A stretch of 64,000 bases of DNA, taken from assembly GCA_018857735.1 (NCBI GenBank), contig JABMCL010002141.1, positions 112,001-176,000 on the forward strand, written 5' to 3'. Of the stretch, positions 1 to 10,364 are shown in pieces. The notes under the pieces were generated by a model. The model saw nothing but the letters and a program-made list of their open reading frames with translations, was not told where the DNA came from and did not search any database. Both the position numbers and the translations under genes were made by a program. The stretch is from Alviniconcha marisindica (Eukaryota > Mollusca > Gastropoda > Provannidae). Numbering within the stretch: position 1 is the first letter of the stretch; each line of letters opens with the position of its first letter.

Positions 1-234
1 GATGTCAGCTTCTATCTGATCACAGCAGCTGGAGCCACGTCAGTCATCGCTGTAGCGTGCAATTGTCTGCGCAGGAAGCTATCAGGGATGGAGCCTGCAC
101 ATGCCAGAACAATTCTGGATGATCAGTTTAATGAGGACACAGAAAACCTTTTGGCTATTCCCCCATCCAGCTTTCATGGACATGACTTCTCGCCTATGGC
201 AAGCCTGCCACCCCCACCTCCCTATACACCATAA
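1..234 (+). CDS. TMEM127: TMEM127, C-terminal end (last coding exon, partial)
   Basis: Reading from base 1 gives 77 codons ending in TAA at 232-234. TMEM127 is a multi-pass endosomal/lysosomal membrane protein that restrains mTORC1 signalling, and in vertebrates it is a tumour suppressor. The visible piece starts inside the last transmembrane helix (VSFYLITAAGATS, then small and aliphatic residues), followed by a basic stop-transfer stretch (CLRRK) at residues 22-26. Next comes an acidic cytosolic tail with a DDQFNEDTENLL segment (residues 40-51), and the protein ends in PPPPPYTP. The vertebrate protein has the same arrangement: SFYL plus a glycine/alanine-rich helix, an acidic tail, and a terminal PPAYTP. 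The PPPY tail is a candidate ligand for WW-domain (NEDD4-type) ubiquitin ligases. Upstream exons lie left of the window. The identification rests on the helix and C-terminus together and was not checked by a search. Confidence 0.85.
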   Translation, partial: DVSFYLITAAGATSVIAVACNCLRRKLSGMEPAHARTILDDQFNEDTENLLAIPPSSFHGHDFSPMASLPPPPPYTP

Positions 235-1515
235 GATAAAATATGCCTGTGTAAGTCTCTCAGACATGCCTTTTGTGTAGTGTGTAAGTGTGCCTGTGTG
301 CGCACGTGCATAGGACTTGTATATTTACTCAAAACAGTCATATTCTTATGTTGTGTAAAGTGCAACATAATAATTATGGACATTAGTGTGCCTAACCTTG
401 GGCAGCCCTAAGCACTCTCAAGTTTTTTACAAAACCATCAGTAACTGAGCAAGATTTGAGAAAAATTAAAAAGAACCTTTGGGGATTTGGAAAAAAAAGC
501 ACAGGTCTGTATATTTTTTTAAAATATATATGATGTGTTTGTGGCAAGAGCAGATTTGAAATAGGTATCAGGTGTAATTATGCTGTACATAACAAGACTA
601 AGAGCTTTGAATGGTGTGGTGATAAAAGTATTTTTGTCACACAAGTAACAGTTGCATATTGTTAATGTTATAGACTTAGAGCTTCCATAGTCTCACTCCA
701 CAGTGAGGAGCTATGTTTTGGCACTCTGGCAAGTTTTGTTATTTGAGTAACAAAATGTGTCAAGTCTGATGTTATGGTTTGTCACTACGACAGATTTGTC
801 TGCCCATGGTGACAAATCATGCTGAAAGGTTCACTCGGTGCATGATTTGTCACCCCGATCATGCTGAAAGGTTCACTTGGTACACAGTTTGTCACTCCTT
901 TGCCAGCACCACTGTAATCTGTCTTTCCTCTTCCCTCAACCAGAGATTATAAATACAAAGATGGGTCATCAGGCAATTTTCAGCTTTCCGGCCAACTACA
1001 GCGCCACCTACCGTTACACGTGATGGCAGCCAAAACGAAGGTCTGCGGCAGTAGGGACGTGTGTAGCACAACAAACTGTTCCAATTCACAGTACAAGTGT
1101 CCAGGAAAATCATTCTTTCTCTTTCTGAAAAATTAAGCAACATGAGTGAATCAGTTTTATTTGCCTTTTTTCTCTGGTTGGATTACATTCGCTCAAATAG
1201 ACCTGCTTGTGTTGCTGTAAACAAAACAATCGTCTGCTTCGCGTTTGTGTACCATTGATGGTGTTTTTTTCAGCCTCTGTTGTTTTTGGAAAGAATTTTA
1301 TGCAGATATGCATTGTTCGCTTAGGGGTTTCAGGGGATTGTTTTGATTTTCCATAATGCATTAGTGTACTTTCCTTTGATATTTTGATCATTGTCACATT
1401 GATGTTTTGATTTTGGGGGTTTGCTTATCATCTACTAATCTTTGTTTTGCCTTTTAGGGTTTGCTGATCTCCTAATCTCTTATGTCCCTCTTATTTTTGT
1501 GGCATGTATCTGGAT

Positions 1516-1558
<43 letters not shown>

Positions 1559-1770
1559 CGGAATAATGTGATTTTATGTTTGTCTTGAGACTGAGAATGA
1601 AGTACATCATTTCCATTCACCTTCTTTTTCCTTCAACAGATGCAAACTCTGTGTCTAAAATAGCAGGCGAGCTGATCTCCTGACCAAGCAAGTCAGCCAG
1701 CTCAAAAAATGTTACAGCTTCTGCAGTGACCATCTTAAAGACTTGCAGTTCATGAATCACAATCATCAAA
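235..1770. other. TMEM127 3' UTR / downstream flank
   Basis: This is AT-rich non-coding sequence after the TMEM127 stop, presumably 3' UTR at its start. The polyadenylation site cannot be placed. A perfect (GT)n tract lies at 1519-1557. A pair of near-identical phrases about GACAAATC and GCTGAAAGGTTCAC occurs at about 800-840 and 850-890, a small direct duplication. No supported coding sequence was seen on either strand. Confidence 0.5.
1519..1557 (+). repeat. (GT)n microsatellite
   Basis: A perfect dinucleotide tract of 39 bases. It is one of many GT/CA tracts in the window. Confidence 0.97.
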
Positions 1771-2190
1771 TGCACACATGAACACACTTTTTGTCAGTTT
1801 GTGTGCAACAAATACAGTTTTGCACATTGACACTGTGAAATCAATGAAATGATCATTTTACATGATCAAATTCAACAAAATCATGAAATAACATGTATGG
1901 AAAAATGAGAAAAGTCAGTTTACAAAGTAGATCAGAGGCAACTCCCCAAGACATTGTCTGTTGATTTTTGTGACTCACTGAACAGTTCAGTATTCAGTAT
2001 TTAGTCCTGGTGTTCAGACTGAAACATAACAATAGCAGAAGACAATTTGACTTGCCAGTGGATAATCATAATGCTACTGTGACTCTGTGAGGGAAATACA
2101 TATTATACTTTGACAACAAGAGAGAGAGAGAGCAGTACATGCATAGAATTAGGTGTAAAATATGTATTTTGTAAACTTGAAATGTTTCAG

Positions 2191-2225
<35 letters not shown>

Positions 2226-3100
2226 TTGGACACTTTGATTCTTTATTCATTATTGCTTTGGACAGGGTACATAACAATGGGGTGAAATGATATCTAAAAA
2301 GAGAGAGAGAGAGCAGTACGTGAATAGTGTAAATTATGTATACTTGAATTAAAGTTATAAAAATGTGTTCAGGTAAGACAGGAACTTGGACACAGAGAAT
2401 GATGTGAATGGGTTGGGTGGACGGTGGGGAGGGTCAGACCACAAGATGTAAATTTGTACTGTAAGCTGGAGGTTTTACATCAGACTTTGTGTCACATTGT
2501 TGAACTGGGCCAAGAGAGTAACACTGCTCTGCAAAGTACAAGATGAAATTTCATTATCTTAGGAGTTTTGTGATTCACTGTGAACTGATTAGCAGTACTA
2601 TATTTAGTCTTGATATTAAGATTGGACCATGGTGCAGGCTAATAATAAGATGGAAAACAAATTATCAGAAGACAATGGCAATGTCACTTAGCAACCAACA
2701 ACAGAAAATGAAACAATGCTATCAAGTTCAGCAGTGTAACATCATCATATTTTAATGTTTTGTGTAAAATGTCTTTTGGCTTCACCACTGTTTCAGTTTC
2801 AGGTTGATAATGACAGAGTCACTTGGCTTGTTTCAGATTTTCTAAGATTTATGTGCATTTCAACTTGGTTCACCACACTCTGTGTTTATCTGTTGCTTAC
2901 AGTTGTTCATTCCACAATTTTAAATGCATGTTTACATGTATTCTCGCATGTTTAGGGGAATTGCCTCTGATCTAGTTTGTAAACTGACTTTTCTCATTTT
3001 CTTTTCATTTTGATGATGTAAACTGATATTTCACTGATTTCAAATGTACAAATATTGTTTTTGTTGCACACAAACTGACAAAAAGAGTGTTTATATGTGC
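1771..3100. repeat. Large foldback repeat (long inverted arms, ~1 kb spacer)
   Basis: The left arm (about 1771-1947) is the imperfect reverse complement of the right arm (about 2955-3100). For example, TTTTTGTCAGTTTGTGTGCA at about 1789 matches TGCACACAAACTGACAAAAA at about 3065. GAGAAAAGTCAGTTTACAAA before 1926 likewise matches the complement at about 2978-2997. The spacer holds a second-order direct repeat: an AGAGAGAGAGAGCAGTAC block at about 2120 and again at about 2300, each followed by similar AT-rich sequence. No transposase is seen. It may be a non-autonomous foldback transposon or a local inverted duplication. Confidence 0.7.
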
Positions 3101-3262
3101 ATTTAATTCAATCACCTATGCTACAACTAGTACAGCTACTTAACTGGTGTGAGTGTGTGCATGTGTGTTGCTGTTAGGGATGGGGTGTGGGTTGCATGGT
3201 TGTAATAAACCAGTCAAACACAATAAAAATGAATGTATCTGATCACAGTTCAGTGATGAGTC

Positions 3263-3263
<1 letters not shown>

Positions 3264-3312
<49 letters not shown>
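3264..3312 (+). repeat. (GT)n microsatellite
   Basis: A perfect GT tract of about 49 bases. Read on the other strand it gives a spurious Thr/His-rich ORF. Confidence 0.97.
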
Positions 3313-3317
<5 letters not shown>

Positions 3318-3399
3318 TGGTAACAACAAAAAACCAAAAAAACCTGTGTAGGCTTCACTTGTGGGTTTCCTAGATTCATTCATTTCCATTAACTCTTGT

Positions 3400-5040
3400 C
3401 TGTACATGAAAACTGAGTAAGTCAGCCAAAACAGTTACAACAGCATGGTTTTAAAACAAAACAAGAAGCAGAATGCACCGTGCCACGGCTAAGTTAGTAG
3501 TATCAGCATTTCTGTATGTCATCTGCTTTTAACAGCTGAAAATCGGATGGGTGTTGGCACTTTTTCTGGTTGGTTTTCTACATTATTTTGAATAGAAAAT
3601 TTATGAGTTTCAAAGATATCTGACTTAACAGTATGTGAACCACAAATAAAAACACAAGTGATATGTCTTATTTTTATTTTTTGGCTTACACAAAATCGTG
3701 GACTTGCGCCGACAGCTGCAATACTTGTGTGTGTAATTATCTCCCCTGATTTACGTTATCATGAATTTCGCTTGGAGCGCTGCACGATGGACGATCCTTG
3801 CTTTTTATATAGCAGTGAGCCGGGATGACCCATCTTTGTATTCATAATCTTTGCCTCAATGTGAGTGTGTTATTGTGTCTGCATGTTTCCGTGCCAGCAT
3901 GCACATGTGTATGTGTGTTTTATTATTCCTGCCTCAGCATGTTAAACTGAAATCATTCGGTATTGTTTTGAGTAGACTATTATCTAATGCTGTTGCTGCC
4001 TGTGAACTGTGTCAAATATGACTATGATGAATAGGTATTATGTGATTGTGTTGTTTGCTCACATTGTGGTGGTCCTGTAGCTATATGATAATAAGTAATT
4101 ATGTTTATGGAATGAGTGGTATGTCTTGATGAGGTTGAAGATAAATGCATACTGAGACTGACTTTGGGTGTAATGATTGTTTCTTTGTTTTTATTTTCCA
4201 AAATGTTTTGTTGTATTTGTGAAGTTTAATGTGCCTAACAGGTTTTCAGTAGTATTGATTTCCCCCCAGCTACTCTGTCTCAGGCCATGTAGACAATGTG
4301 GTCAAACTTCTCTGACAAACTGTCACCAGCTTTGATCATTCTACTGATAATAAAACCCTGGCAATATTGTTTTCTTTAATTAGGAGGTTATTTCACTGTA
4401 TCGGCCTTGTGCCTTGCACTATGCACAGTGTTAGTACAAAGCGAGTTGGTTCCCATTGAGGAAGGCAAATTTATACAAGGTGGAAACACACAAAAGTTCT
4501 TTTATTCAGAACTCTGGCTGTCACATTTGTTTCAGATGTTTTTTGTTTAATTCAAAAGGGGGTGTAGCATTTTGATTGTAACACAACATTAATAGTAGTG
4601 AAGCGAAGAAGATCAAAGCAGCATTATTTGTATAATATTAGATAGTTTATCACTCTGTCAGTATCTACTTTTAAGTCAGTTCCAATTTATCCAGAACATT
4701 TCAGGCAAGTTTGCTGGAACATGTTCAAGAGTATCTGTTCTGAAAGAAAAAGGTCAGTAAACAATTGATCAGATAGACTGGCTCACCTGTCTATCAACCT
4801 TTGTCAGCACTGCCTGCAACTCATCTGCCTCTACCATCTGCCCCCTAACAGGAAGAATGACTTACTGAATGAGGTGTAGTGTGTTTATGTAATTAATATG
4901 GTTCACTGTGCCCCTTGTGTGTGTGTGTGTGCGCATCTTGCACATAGTTATGCTTGAACCCTTGTTTGCGTCTACATTATGTGTTAGTTTTTGTGAAACT
5001 GCTGATAACATTTTCCATCTCGATGTACCTTATGTGTGTT
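3400..5040. other. Non-coding interval
   Basis: AT-rich, CpG-poor sequence between TMEM127 and the first clear retroposon. No coding region, splice-flanked exon or well-bounded repeat could be supported. A short GT tract lies at about 4914-4930. Confidence 0.4.
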
Positions 5041-5047
5041 ATGTTTG

Positions 5048-5092
5048 TTCAGCGCTTTGAGCTGCGGGGTAGGCGCTTTACAAATTTAACTG
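5048..5092 (+). repeat. Retroposon 3'-end-like fragment (GCGCTTT type)
   Basis: It contains CAGCGCTTTGAGCTGCGG followed by GGCGCTTTACAAATTT. This phrase is typical of 3' untranslated ends of L2/CR1-group LINEs and their SINE partners. Too short to assign to a family. Confidence 0.4.
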
Positions 5093-5284
5093 AAAACATG
5101 TAGAAGTTACTAGCATTTTTGTGGGTGGCATTTCACCCTGTAAAATCCACCAAAGGTACATCATCTCTTAAAAGTGCCCATCTGCTGGGCTGTCAAAACA
5201 CACATGCACCCTATTACATGTACTGATATTCAGGTTACTTAGAAAAGCTACAATGGCTGGATGATTTGTCATTCTCATGACCTC

Positions 5285-5490
5285 CTAACTAATATCAGTA
5301 CCCAGTTTCTGCTACAGTCAGTCTGTGTGTGTTTGTGGTGCATTTTTTTTTTTAAATAATACTTTATGTAAATTGTTTTGGTAGGACTATGCTCTACATG
5401 TGTATAGAATATCATATTTAGGTTAATATTATCATGTGAGTGCTCAGGGCGTTGATGAGCGCATGATAAATGTACATTATTATTATTAGT
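5285..5490 (+). mobile_element. 5'-truncated LINE, 3' UTR only (same family as the 23.2-25.0 kb LINE)
   Basis: This closely matches the 3' end of the LINE pseudogene at about 24835-25020. Both share TACCCAGTTTCTGCTACAGT, a TG-rich tract, TTATGTAAATTGTTTTGGTA, then ATCATGTGAGTGCTCA and GCATGATAAATGTACATTAT ending in (ATT)n. It is a dead-on-arrival copy carrying only the tail of the element. Confidence 0.85.
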
Positions 5491-6230
5491 GTCAAATCAT
5501 GCTGGCATCGCTGAATGTTTTGTGGCTCAAGTAACAAAACATGCAGGAATGAGAAAATGTGCTACAACAAATTGTCATAACTAGTGCACTCTGTTGCTGG
5601 AGTCTCCACTGCATAGGTCAATGATTAGAGCCATTTCTTTATAATATATTATTAGTAGTAGTAGTACTTTGCATACAATAGTTTAAAACAAACCTTGTTG
5701 ACTGCATGGTAAACCATCTAAGATACAGACAGAAAAAATGTCAAGGTATTCTTATGATCAAAGAGATCTGGATAGAAGATGAAAGAGAACACTGAGCACA
5801 TATTTGACAGGAAAGCTTGCTCTGGATGCTGTTTCAGTGTATGTGATGAAACAGTTACCTGTACACTTCCTATGATGAGAGTGCTTTTGCTTGCATGATT
5901 GATTAATTCCTAATATGTAGTGCCCAACCAGCTGCAAAGATCAGGTGAATCGGATTTTGCACACTAAGAACCTTCATTGAGCTTTACTTTCACACCAGTT
6001 TGGATGACCTTGATTGAATTTCAAGGCCACAACAGCATCAGAGAGACTAAACTAAAAGTTGTATTTTCTCAGCATTTTATTTTATTTTATTTTTTCTCAT
6101 CAAGTTCCAACTTTGTGTGAATGTTGCATATGAATTGATGTAAAGATGTAAAAGAAATGAAATATTACTGTTTTATTATTTGGTAAATTATCACCAAGAG
6201 AGGAGAGGGTTGAAGCTGTGCTGATGTTAA

Positions 6231-6475
6231 GATCCAAACACATAAAAGATTCAAAAGAACGCTTATTTATTATGACACAGACACACAATCTGCTAATTTT
6301 CAGGGTAATCCCCTTTGTCAAGCTACAAAATTACACTTAAACAACAGTTAAACGGTTAAAAATGATGAAAAATGAGATGAATAATAAATAACTTTAATAA
6401 ATAAGTATTCTTTTGAATCTTTCATGTGTCTTTTTAGAATGCTAGCAGTCATTCTTGTTTCAGATTTTTGCTGAT
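6231..6475. mobile_element. Inverted pair of Penelope-like terminal fragments
   Basis: A left segment (about 6231-6325, - strand) and a right segment (about 6395-6460, + strand) are inverted copies of one sequence: GATCCAAACACATAAAAG..., then an ATTTATTA core. Related copies lie at 21361-21530, 34690-34835 and 55619-55790. On the - strand the left arm reads CTTGACAAAGGGGATTACCC followed by TGAAAATT. This resembles a hammerhead-type core: CUGA-like box, GGGG/CCCC stem, then GAAA. Hammerhead motifs are known in the terminal repeats of Penelope-like elements. The family assignment is inference. Confidence 0.5.
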
Positions 6476-6587
6476 GTTAACCCTTTTGTGTATATAATTA
6501 TTTGTTGTCTTTTGTCTTACATCAGGATCTGGAATTGTTGACACTCATGATATTTAATGAATGTTGTGCTCTTTTGTTGTTTCTAAT

Positions 6588-6650
6588 AGAAATTGTAAAG
6601 TGCTTTGAGCACCTTGCAGGACATGCACTATGCAAATGTAATACTACTGT
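6588..6650 (+). repeat. LINE/SINE 3'-end fragment
   Basis: TGTAAAGTGCTTTGAGCACC followed by TTGCAGGACATGCACTATGC and an A/T-rich run. This is the usual 3' end phrase of L2/CR1-group retroposons and is too short for family assignment. Confidence 0.5.
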
Positions 6651-7041
6651 TTGAGACAGGCATATAGTGATTGATTCCACCAAAGTGTGCCATGTGTTTT
6701 GGCCTCATTGCTGACACCTCTAGCCTATTGGTATGATTTGGGTCTCATTGTAACAAGAAATATGTAAACATGCACTGATACAGCACACACAATGAAGAAT
6801 TTATGGTGCCTAGCAAATCCCCAGTTGATGTTTTTGTTTAAAGTAATACAATTCATAAAGGATGGAACTTTTCCAAGTTTTACCTCTGAGTTGGTGGATA
6901 TTGGCAAAGAAAGTGATCTTTGAGTTTCATATTATTTCCAGTGAAGTTCTCTACACATCATGCGTGATTTTCTGTTCAGTCTTTGAAGAACAAATATTTA
7001 GCATATTTATATTTTTTGAATTGTGCAAGGGATTCTTCAAA

Positions 7042-7367
7042 TTAGTAAACATGATGCTTAACGTCCACAGAAACCGTACGGCTTATTAGGGATGGGGAGA
7101 AGGGGGGGAAAGGGGTATGGAGGTGGGGGGAGAGGGAGATTATATACCTATCACTACACTGTCACCACCAGAATGACTTCTGCATTAAGATGGGCAGCGA
7201 TGAGAGCCATTTTAATGTTTCAGTAGGAAGTGACGGAAAAGTCACAAGACAGTGTCCACAAAACCACAACCTTTTTTGAAGAGAAAGGAGAGCCGAAGCG
7301 GTATCGAACCGAGGTCCTTCCGCTTACAAGCCTAATGCCTTACCGCTAGGCCAAACCGGCTCACACA
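7042..7367 (-). mobile_element. tRNA-derived SINE, family A, with 10-bp target-site duplication
   Basis: On the - strand the element starts near 7367 with a tRNA-like head. GAGCCGG is followed by a CCTAGCGGTAAGGC A-box region, a B box GGTTCGATACC and a closing CGGCTC. The body follows (GTGGACACTGTCTTGTGACT, GCTCTCATCGCTGCCCATCT, CCTAATAAGCC), and the tail is near 7042. The flanks carry the exact duplication ATTCTTCAAA at 7032-7041 and 7368-7377. Other copies: 19042-19357 (+) and 47135-47386 (-). The intact B box and clean duplication suggest a fairly young insertion. Confidence 0.9.
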
Positions 7368-7379
7368 ATTCTTCAAAAT

Positions 7380-8930
7380 AATTAATTTACTTTTTATGGA
7401 GTTTTTCTAAGCCATGTCTCGACTGAGCATTCAACTTGAACATCAACACTGCACAGCCAGTTCACAGACTCTTCATGTACACTTAACATACTGGAAAACA
7501 CCAGGAGAACACGCTGCCGATCTAGCTTTGCTGTTTGCATTCTTGCAAATTCCATAGCATTTAGAATGGGCAAACTAATTTAATGACTGGCCAGGCACAT
7601 CACCTCATCTTTGCTGCATATATCTCAGCAGGTTGGCAGACAACATTTTGTCTTCAGTTTAATTTGAAGATCTAGGCTTATTTTGTTAGGGAGTTTACAT
7701 TTGGTGATGACTTTGGTTTCTTTGGATCTCATCTACAGAAATATATATACTGTAAACAAATTTCTTGCATCAATGTTGCCAATTCAAAATGTGAAAAGTT
7801 TCACATTCATTCACCAAAGGACATTCAGTCTTGCTTGGCCATGCCACGGATCTGTCAGGGCATCAAAGTTTGGAATCAGCGCTGTTCATTATAAATTTTC
7901 AACAAGTTATTCTGTTTGCACACACTGTGCATACTTGAATGCATGTTCAAAAAGAATGTGCAGGTAAGACATCGCTTAACATCTGTTAAATTTCTTGATT
8001 GCCTTCCATTATTCTTTAGATCTTTTTTAAATCAACATTTTTCTGTCCCATTTAAACAAAATTTTGCCATCAAGTTGCTTTTGCATATTTTTTGTTCATG
8101 CTGTTATTAGACATATTCATGCTGTTATTAGACATATTTCACTTCATTCTCTGTGAGGAGCTTTTGTTGTGAGCTCTTCATGTTGGACACATGGTCAAGT
8201 TTAAGTCACATACTATCCAGTCAGAGCTTTCAGTTTTACACTGCACAGCTGGTGATGGCTTTTCAGTACATGCTGCATATAGGACGAGAGAAGTCATTAG
8301 CATGCTTCGTGACACACAACAGCCTACAGGAGACACGGACAGCTGCTTTTTTGTTCAGTTTTGGTGGTGTTTTAGTAATGTCAGGTTTATATTATTTCAA
8401 CGTTATGAACTTTTTGTATCATTTTGTCTGTAGGTTTTGTAATAATACCTTCATGACTTGTGTAAATGTGTATGTACCTGATGTTCATGCTTTGTTTATG
8501 CATAAAAGCTTGGATCTGTACATTTAGTTCTGTCAAATATTTCAATAGCAGATTAATTTTAAAAGGCAGGTGAAGTAGAGTTTGTCTTTTCACTGTTTTT
8601 AGCATAAATAGCTGGTGAGACATCTTGCTTTTCACTGTTGCTGGTGAGACATTCTAGCTGAGAGGGAAAAATTTGCTATTGCATTCCTGCCACAGTGTGA
8701 TTATTGTGATAAGCTTAAAATTATATGTATGTTTAAACACACCAGAACATAAATGCTTCATACTGCTGTATAATTTTTTGTTTATTTTACAGGGGATGGG
8801 GGTTTCAGGTGAGGTGTTTCACGAAAAAGATAACATCACTTGTCGTCTCCTCATTTGTTTGGATTCATCTTCACACTTTGTGGGTGAAAAGTCACCCATA
8901 CTCATATGCATGAGCGGATAACTTAGTTCA
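7380..8930. other. Non-coding interval
   Basis: AT-rich sequence with no supported gene. An ORF of 124 codons at 8153-8527 shows no domain and has an AT-rich, background-like composition, so I do not call it. A 24-bp direct duplication (ATTCATGCTGTTATTAGACA type) sits at about 8096-8140. Confidence 0.4.
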
Positions 8931-8939
8931 TTGAAAAAA

Positions 8940-9175
8940 GTTTATGTACAGTTGAAATTGAATGTGCTTAAGTCAAAAACATTCAAGTCAAACTTTGCAT
9001 ACGTCAAACCTTTTTTATTTCCCTACCAAAGCTGCTCTTTGTATGACTAATTTTACAATAGATAAGTCAAAAACGGATGTCCAATTTCAATCAGGTCAAA
9101 CATATTTTTCCCCTTTTTCTGCTTGGAAAAGTCGAAACCAAGCATTTAAAGTCTATTTTAGTGTTAAATGCTCCT
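8940..9175 (+). repeat. Dispersed repeat, inverted relative to 12885-13060
   Basis: It carries TACAGTTGAAATTGAATGTG then CTTAAGTCAAA. The segment at about 13025-13060 carries the complement (TTTGACTTGAGCGTATTCAA, CTGTA). Both contain further GATAAGTCAAAAACGGAT-like phrases inside. These are two diverged copies in opposite orientation of an unnamed interspersed element, with no coding content. Confidence 0.55.
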
Positions 9176-9429
9176 AGATTCCTAACTTAGCTGCTGGCCA
9201 CCTTCAAGCTTTGCAACATAAACCCTCTAGGCAGGTGGTGGTTTTGTGTTATTGCTTTAGCTGTAGGCAGCTTGGCTTTGGTTTGTCATATATATACAAA
9301 TACTTTGTCACAATAGAAGGTTCACAGACCATCATGTTTCTGGCATACCATCTCTTGACCCTTCCTCTACAGGTTGACTCTTTATTCCCCACACCATTCT
9401 CCTGGCTATCACACACTGCACTTAACATT

Positions 9430-9925
9430 GTTTTTATACACTGCTATTCTCTACTCTCAAGCAGACTCACTGCATCCATGTCACATGTGATTCAGAATGA
9501 GTGACTGTATTGTCTTAAACATTTTTTTTTTTTTACAGCCTTGTTAAAAACAACAACACAAAGTGGTGAACTGACAGCGTGCGCTATTTGGTTGTTGCAT
9601 GGCTGGTGCCACGTGAAACTGTTGCCATCTTGGCACAGGTTCTCTGTATACCATACAACCATGCACAAGTTTGCAGTGTCACTTCATTCAAAGCTTCATT
9701 GGTAGCATGCATGTGTATTTAGCTGTAACCTGCCACCTGCACTTTTGGCAGAATGACTGGGATCTATTAAGTGCAACTACAGTAACGTGGAAGGGGAGTG
9801 AAGTGGATAGTGAAGTAAGAGTCAGCACAGAAAGTTGAACGTGGAGAAGAAAATTCACCTGCTGCTCGTGCAGGGACTTTTCAGTTGTAAGTCCGGTACT
9901 ATAACCACTGAGCTATCCCCCGTTC
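9430..9925 (-). mobile_element. tRNA-derived SINE, family B (diverged copy)
   Basis: The - strand head near 9920 is GGGGGATAGCTCAGTGGTT, a tRNA A-box region. A degraded B box follows, then the family body: tracts complementary to GTTTCACGTGGCACCAGCC, TGCCAAGATGGCAACAG and GCAGTGAGTCTGC. It aligns along its length with 17710-18183. An A/T run and extra sequence at about 9500-9590 interrupt the body. Confidence 0.8.
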
Positions 9926-10044
9926 TGCTAACATTAGATGGAGAGAATCCTCCCATTCCCAGTATGAGCAAGCAATGTTTGTTTTAATTCGTGCAGGGGA
10001 AGTTTGTTTCTCTCTCTCTTTGTTATTCATTGTGTTCCATGGAG

Positions 10045-10245
10045 AGAGAATGTGCAGGCACACATACAGATGGAGGTGATCTCTAATTAATGCAGTAGAG
10101 TGTATATAAAAGATACCAAATCACATAATTATAGCACCAGAGAACATACACACACATGGACAGACGTGACCTCCGATTAATACAGTACAGTGTGTACATC
10201 AGATACCAAACTATATGTTGCACCATAGAACACACACATGAGTTT
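10045..10245. repeat. Two-copy tandem duplication (~105 bp unit)
   Basis: The unit has ATTAATGCAGTAGAGTGT, AGATACCAAA, GCACCA and GAACATACACACACA. It occurs at about 10045-10150 and again at 10151-10245 with about 80% identity. No coding content. Confidence 0.65.
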
Positions 10246-10364
10246 TGTGTAACATGCCCCTCATGTGATGTGAGCACTATCAGAAAACAAGGAAATGTGC
10301 TCTTATATGTCACACGAGAGCAAAAACCTCTACCCTGGCCAAACGTCAAGACTGCTTCAAACAT

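Noticed and set aside
3140..3379. His/Thr-rich protein on the - strand
   Set aside because: A translation artefact of the (GT)n microsatellite at 3264-3312. Similar artefacts occur at 28884-29147, 33694-33943 and 58651-58959.
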